The notes under the pieces were generated by a model. That model had not been told where the DNA came from. It ran no database searches and saw only the letters and a list, made by a program, of their open reading frames with translations. From an uncultured Lachnospiraceae bacterium (lineage in GTDB: Bacteria; Bacillota; Clostridia; Lachnospirales; Lachnospiraceae), in NCBI GenBank assembly GCA_910577275.1, contig CAJTMW010000007.1, positions 1 to 64,000 of the forward strand: a DNA stretch of 64,000 nt, written 5' to 3'. Positions 7,675 to 16,367 of this stretch are shown here, piece by piece; within the stretch, counting starts at the first letter, position 1; every line of letters starts with the position of its first letter. A program made the position numbers and the translations under genes.

Positions 7675-9066
7675 TCATTCTTCCACTCCATTTCGGGAAA
7701 GCGGTTCAAATATTTTTCTTCTCCCCGCCATATAGGCTGCCGTCAGGAACACTGTCATAAGCACCCACGTAACAGGTTCGGTAATACTGGTCCCCAGAAA
7801 GCCCATACGGGGAATCAGCCGCCAGGCGGCGAACATTTTCATGGAAAGCTCGATAACGCTTGACGCCACGGGCGCCGCCTTAAATCCAATGGCCTGCATG
7901 GCGTCCCGCATACAGAGCAGAATCGCCAGTACCGGATAGAAAGAAAACTGAATCCGCATACAGCTCACCGCCATCTGAATCATCTGACGGTTCTCCGACC
8001 CTGTAATCAGCCTTATCAGGCTGCCGCCAAACAGCCATATGCAAAGAGTTGCAAAAGAAGCCCACAGCACTTCCAGTACCAGCACCTTCTTTAGCGCTTC
8101 CCTGATTCTGTCAGGCCGCCTTGCCCCCAGGTTCTGTCCTGCAAATACGGAATTGGCAACGGCTATGGTGCATACCGGCTCAAGGAGCGTTTCCAGAATA
8201 CGTCTTGACGCTGTAAAGGCCGCGATTGTCGCCTCGCCAAGCATGTTATTTGCCCTCTGGAATATCATGGTTCCCAAATCCACCAGACTTTCCACGAGCG
8301 CCATGGCAATTCCCGTGGAAAGCAAATCCCTCCGAAGCGATTCCGGCACGCAAAAATCCTCTTTTTTCCGGGGCAGTATTTCCCGGTAATTTTTCACAAG
8401 ATAGCCTCCGCTCAAAACTGCCGAAATCGCCTGCGCCGCAATGGTCGCGGCAGCCGCCCCTGCAACGCCTCCGTGCAGCCACACCACCAGTATGACATCC
8501 AGCACAATGTTGATAAGCGACGCCATAATCAAAAAGTAAAGGGGCGCCCGGCTGTTTCCTACCGCCCGCAGAATTGAGGCGAACATGTTATAGCATATGG
8601 TAAAAATCATACCTGCGCATAAAATGACAATGTACAGATACGCCTGCCCGAAAATCGCTTCCGGCGTATTCATAAAAACAAGCAAAGGTCTTAAAAACAC
8701 AAGCGCAATCGCTGTCAGTAAAAGCGTAACCACAGTATTGTAGGTTATCATTCCCGCGACAGACTGTCTCAGCTCCTTTTCATTATGGGTGCCAAAGCAC
8801 CGGCTCACCACAATTCCGTAACCGTTGTTCATTCCGAAAGCAATACGGAAAATCAGGCTGTACAACGCGGACGTCGCCCCGATAGCCGCAATTGCGTTAT
8901 CTCCCAGACTGTGCCCCACCACCATGGTATCCGCCATGGTATAAAACTGCTGAAAGATATTTCCGATAAACATAGGTACGGCAAAGCCAAGTATCAGCCT
9001 GACCGGGCTGCCCTTCGTCATATCCACGACCTGCATGGATGTTTCTTTTTTATTCAGTTTTTTCAT
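7675..9066 (-). CDS. MATE family efflux transporter
   Basis: A 463-residue membrane protein with about twelve hydrophobic segments in two related halves, as expected for multidrug and toxin extrusion (MATE) cation antiporters. Family features are the N-terminal MTKGSPVRLILGFAVPMFIGN and the FYTMADTMVVGHSLG segment in the first helices. Its substrate is unknown. The gene has its own terminator. The leader has an unusual arrangement: a perfect complement of its Shine-Dalgarno sequence lies just upstream, so translation may be controlled by a hairpin (see 9071-9108). It lies between recN and uxuA, in a block that separates recN from spoIVB. Confidence 0.93.
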   Translation of the reverse strand: MKKLNKKETSMQVVDMTKGSPVRLILGFAVPMFIGNIFQQFYTMADTMVVGHSLGDNAIAAIGATSALYSLIFRIAFGMNNGYGIVVSRCFGTHNEKELRQSVAGMITYNTVVTLLLTAIALVFLRPLLVFMNTPEAIFGQAYLYIVILCAGMIFTICYNMFASILRAVGNSRAPLYFLIMASLINIVLDVILVVWLHGGVAGAAAATIAAQAISAVLSGGYLVKNYREILPRKKEDFCVPESLRRDLLSTGIAMALVESLVDLGTMIFQRANNMLGEATIAAFTASRRILETLLEPVCTIAVANSVFAGQNLGARRPDRIREALKKVLVLEVLWASFATLCIWLFGGSLIRLITGSENRQMIQMAVSCMRIQFSFYPVLAILLCMRDAMQAIGFKAAPVASSVIELSMKMFAAWRLIPRMGFLGTSITEPVTWVLMTVFLTAAYMAGRRKIFEPLSRNGVEE

Positions 9067-9070
9067 GGTA

Positions 9071-9108
9071 TCCTCCTGTCAAATAAGTTGTAATTTTCAG
9101 CAGGAGGA
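9071..9108 (-). promoter_or_regulatory. Leader hairpin that could mask the MATE ribosome binding site
   Basis: In the minus-strand mRNA, TCCTCCTG (9108-9101) is a perfect 8-base complement of CAGGAGGA (9078-9071). The latter is the Shine-Dalgarno sequence, placed 4 nt before the ATG. The loop is 22 nt. Pairing would hide the whole ribosome binding site. Whether a protein, small RNA, ligand or ribosome stalling opens it cannot be seen. Confidence 0.55.
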
Positions 9109-9185
9109 ATTAACAGAGGTTACCGCCTTTCTTTTTGTCATCAAAACCATAAGATTCATCTCCTCTATTTTAAGTCTTTCTGTAA

Positions 9186-10874
9186 TTATCTGCTTTCTTT
9201 CACTTTCTCCGCAGTCTGCCTCATCTCCCTGGCATTGCAAAGAACCGCTTCCGTCAGCTCTCCGCTTCCAAGAAGCCTTGCCATTTCCTTAAGGCTTTCC
9301 TCTCCCGAAAGCTCCCGGATATCCGTTACCGTCCGGTCGTTTTTGATATTCTTTTCAATGAGGAAATGGGAATCGGCCATGGAGGCAATCTGCGAAAGGT
9401 GCGTAATACAGATAATCTGGTGATTACGCGAAAGCCTTCCCAGCTTTTCCGCCACCTTCCAGGCCGTCTTTCCGCTGATTCCCGTGTCAATCTCATCAAA
9501 CACCAGCGTATCCGTATCGTCCTTGTCCGCAAAAACCGTCTTAAAGGCAAGCATAATCCGTGACAGCTCGCCGCCGCTGGCAATCTGCCACAGGGGCTTT
9601 ACCGCCTCCCCCGGATTTGTGGAAATCATAAACTCTATCTGGTCATATCCATCCTGTGAAAATGCCTTTGCCTCCTCCGTAACGGAAATAAAAAATTCCA
9701 CATTCAAAAAGTTCAAATCCGTCATGGCTGCTTTCAGCTTCTTTGCAAGAGGCCCGGCCGCCTTTTTCCGAAGCCCGGAAAGCTTTTCGCACAGCCCGAG
9801 GATTTCCTCCTCCAGCTCCTTTTGCCGTTCCCGGAGCTGCTCCATATAAGCCTCATAATTGCCAAGCTTTTCAAGGGATTTCTGTTTTTCCTCCCAGGTC
9901 TTTAAGATATCGGCAATGGTGCTGCCGTACTTATCCTTCAAATGGTTAAGGACGTTGAGCCGCTCCTCCAGATGGGCAAATTCCTCCTCGTCAAACTCAA
10001 GGCTGTCGCTGTACTGCGCCATGGAACGGTTGAAATCGTTCAGCAAATCGTCAATGTCCGTAAGCTGGGAAATCAAAGGCTCGCTTTCCTCGTCATAGGC
10101 GCTTATGGTTTTCAGCTCGCGGAGCGCATGCCCCACGGCAAGACCGGCGCTGCCCTCCGTCTCATAACCGGTAAGAGCGTGCACCCCATAAACCACTTCT
10201 TTTACCCTTTTCGCATTTATCAGCCTCCGGTATCTCTTTTCAACCAGCTCGTCCTCCTCGGGATTCAAACCGGCGGCTTCTATTTCGTTTACCTCAAATT
10301 CCAGAAGCTGCGCTTCCCGCGCGCGCACTCTCTCATCGGTGTCCTGGCTTTCCAGTTCCTCCCGGCACTCCCTGTAATCTGCAAGCTTCGCCTTAAGCGC
10401 CTCCTTCACCGCCTCAGCCTTTTGGCCGATGTAATCGTCCAGAAGCTTTCCCGCGGCGGCAGGCTTTAGCAGCGACTGATGCTCATGCTGCCCGTACATA
10501 TCCAGCAGGCATCCCGCCAGACTTTTCAGCTGGCCGGCGCTGATGCTTTCCCCGTTTGCCCGGCAGATACTCCGTCCGGCGGTAATTTTCCGCTGCAAAA
10601 TCAGGGTATGGTCCTCCTCTATCGGAAGCTCCATTTCCTTAAGCCGCCCGCATTGCTGCTCGTTTAGGGAAAATACAAGCTCCACAAGGGCATACTCCGC
10701 TCCGGCGCGGATATATTCCTTCCCCGCCTTCGCTCCCAGCGCAAGATTCACGGAACCTATGATAATGGATTTCCCCGCGCCGGTTTCTCCTGTGAGAATG
10801 TTCATTCCCGGTGAAAACACCACCTCCTGCTCGTCAATAAGCGCCAGATTTTTTACATGTAAACTTTCAAGCAT
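9186..10874 (-). CDS. recN: DNA repair protein RecN
   Basis: A 562-residue SMC-like ATPase that acts early in double-strand break repair. The Walker A motif GETGAGKS lies near residues 29-36, and the ABC signature SGGELSRIMLAFK and the Walker B region DTLVFDEIDTGISG lie in the C-terminal quarter. A long coiled-coil middle (about 150-400) is rich in Glu/Lys/Leu. The length is normal. It follows argR after 41 nt and probably ends the dxs-tlyA-nadK-argR-recN transcript. In relatives the next gene is spoIVB; here the MATE gene follows. Confidence 0.97.
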   Translation of the reverse strand: MLESLHVKNLALIDEQEVVFSPGMNILTGETGAGKSIIIGSVNLALGAKAGKEYIRAGAEYALVELVFSLNEQQCGRLKEMELPIEEDHTLILQRKITAGRSICRANGESISAGQLKSLAGCLLDMYGQHEHQSLLKPAAAGKLLDDYIGQKAEAVKEALKAKLADYRECREELESQDTDERVRAREAQLLEFEVNEIEAAGLNPEEDELVEKRYRRLINAKRVKEVVYGVHALTGYETEGSAGLAVGHALRELKTISAYDEESEPLISQLTDIDDLLNDFNRSMAQYSDSLEFDEEEFAHLEERLNVLNHLKDKYGSTIADILKTWEEKQKSLEKLGNYEAYMEQLRERQKELEEEILGLCEKLSGLRKKAAGPLAKKLKAAMTDLNFLNVEFFISVTEEAKAFSQDGYDQIEFMISTNPGEAVKPLWQIASGGELSRIMLAFKTVFADKDDTDTLVFDEIDTGISGKTAWKVAEKLGRLSRNHQIICITHLSQIASMADSHFLIEKNIKNDRTVTDIRELSGEESLKEMARLLGSGELTEAVLCNAREMRQTAEKVKESR

Positions 10875-10915
10875 ACGCTCCCTCCTTATGCCCCTTCTCT
10901 CAAGCGCACAGTCGG

Positions 10916-11368
10916 TTATTCGTCAAGCACGTCATAGATTTTATCCATGACGCACTGAGTATCCTCCACGGTTTTCACCGCCATCATAATGGTATCGTCC
11001 CCGGCAATGGAGCCTACTATCTCTTTCAGCTTCATGGCGTCTATGGCAGCCGCAACCGCCATTGCCATCCCGGAAACAGTCTTTACTACAAGAATATTCT
11101 GGGCCATATCCATAGATACAAACCCGTCTTTAAGCACCCGGATATACTTATCGCTCAGATAGTGCTCGCTTTGCATCAATATGGTATATTTCTGCCTCCC
11201 ATTACCCATAGGAATCTTGGAAAGCTTTAATTCTCTGATATCTCTGGACACCGTGGCCTGGGTAACGGTATAGCCGTCCCCCCGAAGCCTGTCCGCCAAT
11301 TCCTCCTGGGTCTCGATTTCAAATTGTTCCACCAGTTCTTTTATCCTCTGATGCCTGCTCTTTTTCAT
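10916..11368 (-). CDS. argR: Arginine repressor ArgR
   Basis: A 150-residue transcription regulator that senses L-arginine as a hexamer and binds ARG boxes. The N-terminal winged helix shows TVTQATVSRDIRELKL (about residues 39-54); the C-terminal oligomerisation and arginine-binding domain has GSIAGDDTIMMAV. I place the start at the ATG at 11368, preceded by AAGGTGG 9 nt away; this gives the usual 149-150 residue length. A TTG at 11392 in frame is less likely. The upstream 92-nt gap contains two copies of a 37-bp direct repeat. Linkage of argR to recN is conserved in Firmicutes. Confidence 0.96.
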   Translation of the reverse strand: MKKSRHQRIKELVEQFEIETQEELADRLRGDGYTVTQATVSRDIRELKLSKIPMGNGRQKYTILMQSEHYLSDKYIRVLKDGFVSMDMAQNILVVKTVSGMAMAVAAAIDAMKLKEIVGSIAGDDTIMMAVKTVEDTQCVMDKIYDVLDE

Positions 11369-11411
11369 AACGCAAATCCACCTTATAAACAAACGCCGCC
11401 CCCCTCTTCGT

Positions 11412-11475
11412 GAGTCGGCTTATTGTAGCAAACGCCGTCTTCCTTCACGAGTCGGCTTATTGTAGCAAATGCTGT
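11412..11475. repeat. Two tandem 37-bp-period direct repeats between nadK and argR
   Basis: The 27-nt core beginning GAGTCGGCTTATTGTAGCAA occurs at 11412-11438 and again at 11449-11475, with two differences. It fills most of the nadK-argR gap. Two copies without unique spacers rule out a CRISPR array. It could be a duplicated regulatory segment upstream of argR. Confidence 0.85.
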
Positions 11476-11484
11476 TTTTATCCG

Positions 11485-12339
11485 TCAGTCGCTCATTTTG
11501 CGGTGTAGCACCTCAAGAAAGCTTACCTGGCTCAGCTTCACAATCCCTGTGGTCTGACCGGATTTCTGAATTTCAATTTTTTCCCCGGTACGCAAAGTAA
11601 CCTTATGGCAGCCGTCAAAGATGGCCTCCACCTCCTGTATCTCTCCATCCCTTCCGCTTTCTATCTCCACCGTGACGGTGTCTTTCGGGGATAACACAAT
11701 GCTCCTGCTCTGCATAGAGTGCGGGCAGATGGGAGAAAGCAGAATAAGCTCCGCTCCCGGCTCCACCACAGGACCGCCCGCCGAAAGGCTGTATCCGGTA
11801 GAGCCTGTGGGCGTGGCGGCGATTACGCCGTCGGCGTGATAGCGGTGCAGGAACTGCCCGTTGACATAAATATTTAAATTAATAATCTGCAAAGAACCCT
11901 TCCGGGTAATGACAATATCATTGAGAGCTACTGCTTCGTCAATCATTTCCCGCCGGTTAAAGCTCTTTCCGGCCAGCATCATACGTTCTTCAATCTCATA
12001 TTCATCTTTTATCAGCTTGTCAAGGGCTCCTTCAAATTCTGTCTGCCCTACCTCGGCCAGAAAACCCAGCGTCCCCATATTGATTCCCAGAAAAGGTATT
12101 CTTCTCTCCGCCAAATCCGTGGCCGCCTGCAGCAGCGTTCCGTCTCCGCCCAGCACAATAATGCAGTCGGTCTCAGCGCTTATCTGTCCGTTATAGGTGT
12201 AGCCTTCCTGACCTTTCTTTCTTGCGCCCACATCGATTGTGCAGGTTTTCCCCCGGCCGGTCAGATAGTCCCTGATAGAATGGGCGGTTTTCAGTTCCGC
12301 GTCCTTCGTAGGGTTTGCTATCAAATAAAAATGCTCCAT
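11485..12339 (-). CDS. nadK: NAD kinase
   Basis: A 284-residue enzyme that phosphorylates NAD to NADP. It has the signature GGDGTLLQAA (the GGDGT motif of NAD kinases), the glycine-rich IPFLGINMGTLGFLAE, and the conserved ATPTGSTGYSLSAGGPVV segment. The start is placed at the ATG at 12339, preceded by GAGGAAAG; an upstream in-frame ATG at 12387 lacks a binding site and adds non-family residues. The gene lies 80 nt downstream of tlyA in the conserved dxs-tlyA-nadK-argR-recN order. Confidence 0.96.
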   Translation of the reverse strand: MEHFYLIANPTKDAELKTAHSIRDYLTGRGKTCTIDVGARKKGQEGYTYNGQISAETDCIIVLGGDGTLLQAATDLAERRIPFLGINMGTLGFLAEVGQTEFEGALDKLIKDEYEIEERMMLAGKSFNRREMIDEAVALNDIVITRKGSLQIINLNIYVNGQFLHRYHADGVIAATPTGSTGYSLSAGGPVVEPGAELILLSPICPHSMQSRSIVLSPKDTVTVEIESGRDGEIQEVEAIFDGCHKVTLRTGEKIEIQKSGQTTGIVKLSQVSFLEVLHRKMSD

Positions 12340-12419
12340 CACTTTCCTCGTTTCGCATTGCTGCCTCTGCCTGAAAAATACGCTCATTCCGGCACACTTA
12401 TCGTAAAAACCAATAATAT

Positions 12420-13310
12420 CTAACTGTCAAGACTTTCATGGGCCCGCGCCACCGTCTCTGTAATCAGCTTTAAAAAATCCCCCTGCCGGGAAAGACCGCT
12501 TTTTTCCTCCAAAATCCTCTTAAGGCCGTCCTCGGCCAGGCTCTCCGTAAGCTCCCCCGCCGCCTCTGCTTTTTCTGCGTTTTTTTGCAGATACAGCAGG
12601 TATTCTATATTTCCCTCCGGCCCTTTCACCGGAGAAAAGTCAAGGTCTGAAACATCAAACCCGATATAATCCGCATAATCGATAACCTTTCCGATTACCT
12701 CCTCATGGATTTCCGGTTCCCGCACCACTCCCTTTTTACCGACCTTCTCTCTACCGGCCTCAAACTGCGGTTTAATCAGGCAGACCATTTCTCCCTTTTC
12801 TTTCAGAATGGCTCTTGCCGGAAGCAGGATTTTGGTAAGGGAAATAAAGGAAACGTCCACAGAGGCAAAGTCCGGGCTTTCGGAAACATCTGAAGGCGTC
12901 ATAAACCGGAAGTTGGTTTTTTCCATACAGATTACCCGTTCGTCGTTCCGCAGCTTCCAGTCCAGTTGTCCGTGCCCCACATCGATACTGTACACTTTAG
13001 CCGCCCCGTTTTGCAGCATACAGTCGGTAAAGCCTCCTGTGGAAGCGCCGATATCCATACAGACCAGACCTTTTAAGGCAAGTCCGAAGCTCTCAACTGC
13101 CTTTTCCAGTTTCAGTCCGCCCCGGCTGACATACTTTTGTCCTGTGCCCTTCACTTCAATATGTATCTTATTCAAATCAAAAGAAGCGCCGGCCTTATCC
13201 TCCCTCTGTCCGTCCACAAAAACGTTTCCCGACATGATGATTGCCTTTGCCTTTTCCCGGGAAGGCGCAAGCCCTTCCCTCACGAGCAATGTATCCAAGC
13301 GCTCTTTCAT
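12420..13310 (-). CDS. tlyA: TlyA family rRNA methyltransferase / hemolysin A homologue
   Basis: A 296-residue protein. The N-terminal S4 RNA-binding domain (about residues 2-60, LDTLLVREGLAPSREKAKA) is followed by an FtsJ-like Rossmann methyltransferase domain with the SAM motif CMDIGASTGGFTDCML (about 84-99) and the conserved KPQFE segment. Members methylate ribosomal RNA 2'-O positions in some bacteria; the 'hemolysin' name is historical. Its ATG overlaps the dxs stop codon (ATGA), indicating translational coupling. Confidence 0.92.
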   Translation of the reverse strand: MKERLDTLLVREGLAPSREKAKAIIMSGNVFVDGQREDKAGASFDLNKIHIEVKGTGQKYVSRGGLKLEKAVESFGLALKGLVCMDIGASTGGFTDCMLQNGAAKVYSIDVGHGQLDWKLRNDERVICMEKTNFRFMTPSDVSESPDFASVDVSFISLTKILLPARAILKEKGEMVCLIKPQFEAGREKVGKKGVVREPEIHEEVIGKVIDYADYIGFDVSDLDFSPVKGPEGNIEYLLYLQKNAEKAEAAGELTESLAEDGLKRILEEKSGLSRQGDFLKLITETVARAHESLDS

Positions 13311-15172
13311 TGTCCGATTTCCATTTCTTTTTTTATTTTCTCCGCAATTGTTTCCGCGTCTATACCGATTTCCTTTTTCAGCTGCTCCACGTTGCCATGC
13401 TCCACATACTCGTCGGGAATGGCAATCTGCATAAATTTTGTGGTTTTATAGTAAGGCGCCACTATTTCCCGAAGCTTCTCCCCATAGCCTCCGCTGGCAA
13501 CATTTTCCTCCATGGAAACAACCAGCCTGTGGTTCTTCGCCGCCCACCTTACCGCTTCCTCATCAACAGGCTTCACAAACCTTGCGTTAATGATACTGCA
13601 TTTATAACCGCTCTCATTCAGTAACGCCTTTACTTCCTCCGCAGTCTTCACCATACTTCCTACCGCCATCAGACAGATTTCTCCCTCTGCGCACAAAAGC
13701 TCCGCCTTGCCGGGCTCCACCGGCGCGCGGTACTCCTTAAGCCCTGCGTAAGCCTCTCCTCTGGGGTATCGGATGGCCACAGGCCCGTCAAAGGCAATGG
13801 CAAATTTCATCATATCCGAAAGCTCCCACTTGTTCTTTGGCGCCATGATATGCATATTGGGAATAGAGGAAAGATAAGACAAATCAAAAATTCCCTGATG
13901 GGTTTCCCCGTCGCTTCCCACCAGTCCTGCTCTGTCAATGGCGAACACCACCGGAAGGTTCTGGATACACACATCATGGAGAATCTGGTCATAAGCCCTC
14001 TGTAAAAAGGAGGAATACACCGCCACCACAGGCTTAAGCCCTCCGGCCGCAAGACCGGCCGCAAAAGTAACCGCGTGTTCTTCCGCGATGCCCACGTCAA
14101 AAAATCGCTCCGGGTACATATTCCTGAACCGTTTTAAGCCTGTTCCGTCAGGCATCGCCGCAGTAATGGCAACTACCTTTTCATCTCTTGCCCCAAGCTT
14201 TGTCATGACTGTTGAAAAAATGTCCGTATAGTTTGCCACGTTTCTGGCTTTTGAGGGAAGCCCTGTTCCGATATCGAAGGGCTCCGCACCGTGAAACCTT
14301 GCCGGATGGCGCTCCGCCGGCGCATACCCCTTGCCTTTCTGGGTGATTACATGAACCATCACCGCATTCCTTGTTCTTTTTGCATCCTGAAACACCTTCA
14401 GCATTGCCGGAATATTGTGCCCGTCCACAGGCCCTAAATAAGTGATTCCCATATCTTCAAACATCATTCCGGGAACCACAAGCTGTTTAAAGCTGCTCTT
14501 GGCTTTTCGAATGCTTTCCACCACCCGTTCGCCCCGGGGGATTTCCTTTAAGGTGTTATACACCCCTTCCTTGATATCCAGATAAGCGTTGGCTGTACGG
14601 ATACTGTTCAGATATTTTGACATGCCTCCCACATTTTCGGAGATGGACATGTTATTGTCGTTGAGGACGATAATAAAATTGGTTTCCAGTTTTGCCGCGT
14701 TATTAAGAGCCTCGTAAGCCATGCCGCCCGTAAGGGAGCCGTCCCCAATCACAGACACCACCGTATTTGTACCGCCCTGAATATCTCTCGCCTTTACCAG
14801 ACCGAGGCCTGCCGAAATGGACGTTGAGCTGTGTCCTGTATCAAAGCAGTCGCAGTCGCTTTCCTTCCGCTTGGGAAAACCGCTCATCCCTCCAAACTTC
14901 CGAAGATTTTCAAAGCCTTCCCGCCGGCCTGTCAAAAGCTTATGGGTATAAGACTGATGCCCCACATCCCAAATCAGCTTGTCCTCCGGGAGATTTAAGG
15001 ACAGATGCAAAGCCATGGTAAGCTCCACAGCGCCCAGGTTGGAGCCCAGATGGCCTCCTGTGCGGGATATTTTTTCAATCAGAAAATCCCGTATCTCCTG
15101 CGCCAGAAGCGGATAATCGGACGGCGCTATATTCTTAATATCATTGACACCCTTAATATTATCAAGCAGCAT
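13307..15172 (-). CDS. dxs: 1-deoxy-D-xylulose-5-phosphate synthase
   Basis: A 621-residue thiamine-diphosphate enzyme that joins pyruvate and glyceraldehyde-3-phosphate in the first step of the MEP isoprenoid pathway. The ThDP/Mg motif GDGSLTGGMAYEALNNA (about residues 143-159) and the transketolase signature DVGIAEEHAVTFAAGLA are present, with a typical C-terminal transketolase domain. It lies 23 nt after ispA and overlaps tlyA by 4 nt. Placing dxs and ispA together links precursor and prenyl chain synthesis. Confidence 0.97.
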   Translation of the reverse strand: MLLDNIKGVNDIKNIAPSDYPLLAQEIRDFLIEKISRTGGHLGSNLGAVELTMALHLSLNLPEDKLIWDVGHQSYTHKLLTGRREGFENLRKFGGMSGFPKRKESDCDCFDTGHSSTSISAGLGLVKARDIQGGTNTVVSVIGDGSLTGGMAYEALNNAAKLETNFIIVLNDNNMSISENVGGMSKYLNSIRTANAYLDIKEGVYNTLKEIPRGERVVESIRKAKSSFKQLVVPGMMFEDMGITYLGPVDGHNIPAMLKVFQDAKRTRNAVMVHVITQKGKGYAPAERHPARFHGAEPFDIGTGLPSKARNVANYTDIFSTVMTKLGARDEKVVAITAAMPDGTGLKRFRNMYPERFFDVGIAEEHAVTFAAGLAAGGLKPVVAVYSSFLQRAYDQILHDVCIQNLPVVFAIDRAGLVGSDGETHQGIFDLSYLSSIPNMHIMAPKNKWELSDMMKFAIAFDGPVAIRYPRGEAYAGLKEYRAPVEPGKAELLCAEGEICLMAVGSMVKTAEEVKALLNESGYKCSIINARFVKPVDEEAVRWAAKNHRLVVSMEENVASGGYGEKLREIVAPYYKTTKFMQIAIPDEYVEHGNVEQLKKEIGIDAETIAEKIKKEMEIGQ

Positions 15173-15195
15173 TTTATCAACCTTCTTTTGTCTGA

Positions 15196-16095
15196 TTACT
15201 TTTCTCTGGTAATAAGCATCTTCACAAGTTCCTCCAAAAATTCATTCCGGGTTTCAAAGGAACTCAATATTGTAAGCGCCGTCTCGGACATACGCTTTAC
15301 CTCTTCTTTTGCCTTTTCCAATCCATAAAGCGAAACATAGGTGAGCTTATGATTTCTCTCGTCGCTCCCCACCGGCTTTCCCAGAACCTCCTCTGTGCTT
15401 GTCACATCCAGAATGTCATCCTGAATCTGAAAGGCAATTCCTATATTGGATGCGGCGCTCTCCATCGCCGCGATTTCCTTTTCTCCTGCCCCTGCAAGTA
15501 CTGCGCCAATCATCAGCGCCGCCTGAATCAGCGCCGCTGTCTTATTTTCATGGATGAATAAAAGGCGTTCCCCGCTTATCTGCCCGTCAGATTCAGCCTC
15601 CAAATCGGCGGTCTGGCCTCCTATCATTCCGTAAACTCCCGCTTTCCTTCCGAGAATCTTAAGAGCCCGGGCAGCGCGCTTTATGTCCTCCGTATCCTCC
15701 GCCATGTCAAAGGAAAGCGCCGCCGTCTCATAGGCAAGATTCAAAAGTCCGTCTCCTGCAAGTACTGCCATGCCGTCCCCGTAAACCTTCCAGGTGGTTT
15801 CCCGCCCCCGGCGGTATTCGTCGTTATCCATTGCCGGCAAATCGTCATGCACCAGAGAATAGTTGTGTATCATTTCAAGCGCCGCCATAAAAGGCTCGAT
15901 GACCTTCCCGCTTCCGCCAAATAAAAGGAAGCTCTCCTTCATTATCACCGGACGGAGCCTCTTTCCGCCTGCCGTCGCGCTGTAATTAACGGCTTCCAGA
16001 ACCTTTTTCTGAAAACCTTCCTCTATGGGAAGATACTTTTTTAGAATATCCTCTGCGTCTTTGGTTTTCTTCGCCAGTAACTCGTTAAAATTCAT
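15196..16095 (-). CDS. ispA: Polyprenyl (farnesyl/geranyl) diphosphate synthase
   Basis: A 299-residue trans-isoprenyl diphosphate synthase. The first aspartate-rich motif is DDLPAMDND (about residues 80-88) and the second is FQIQDDILD (about 220-228), both needed for Mg-diphosphate binding. The chain length made, C10, C15 or C20, is not certain; FPP is usual for this operon position. I place the start at 16095 (ATG, GGAG about 8 nt upstream), inside the last codons of xseB. A GTG at 16113 is an alternative. Confidence 0.94.
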   Translation of the reverse strand: MNFNELLAKKTKDAEDILKKYLPIEEGFQKKVLEAVNYSATAGGKRLRPVIMKESFLLFGGSGKVIEPFMAALEMIHNYSLVHDDLPAMDNDEYRRGRETTWKVYGDGMAVLAGDGLLNLAYETAALSFDMAEDTEDIKRAARALKILGRKAGVYGMIGGQTADLEAESDGQISGERLLFIHENKTAALIQAALMIGAVLAGAGEKEIAAMESAASNIGIAFQIQDDILDVTSTEEVLGKPVGSDERNHKLTYVSLYGLEKAKEEVKRMSETALTILSSFETRNEFLEELVKMLITREK

Positions 16096-16342
16096 GTGTT
16101 TCTCCATCCTCACTTAAGACCTGTACCTTCTTTTCCACCCGGTCGATGGCCAGGTTACATTGCTTTAGCAATTCCATCCCCTGCCGGTATATCCGAAAGG
16201 ATTCCTCCAGAGAAACGTCCTCCTGTTCCAGAGCCTGAACGGTCTGTTCAAGCTTTTCAAAGGCTTCCTCCAGCCGGAAATCTTCATCCTGATTTCCTGC
16301 CTCAGCCTCCGAATCGAATCCTCTGTTTTCAAGTTCTTCCAT
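16085..16342 (-). CDS. xseB: Exodeoxyribonuclease VII small subunit
   Basis: An 85-residue subunit that combines with XseA to degrade single-stranded DNA. The central segment FEKLEQTVQALEQEDVSLEE followed by SFRIYRQGMELLKQCN is the family hallmark. The N-terminal 20 residues are an acidic extension. It lies 25 nt after xseA and overlaps the start of ispA by 11 nt. Confidence 0.93.
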   Translation of the reverse strand: MEELENRGFDSEAEAGNQDEDFRLEEAFEKLEQTVQALEQEDVSLEESFRIYRQGMELLKQCNLAIDRVEKKVQVLSEDGETHEF

Positions 16343-16367
16343 ATAATTTCCTCATTTCCGCCGCTTA

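Noticed and set aside
11412..11475. CRISPR array
   Set aside because: There are only two copies, joined by about 10 nt and lacking unique spacers, with no cas genes.
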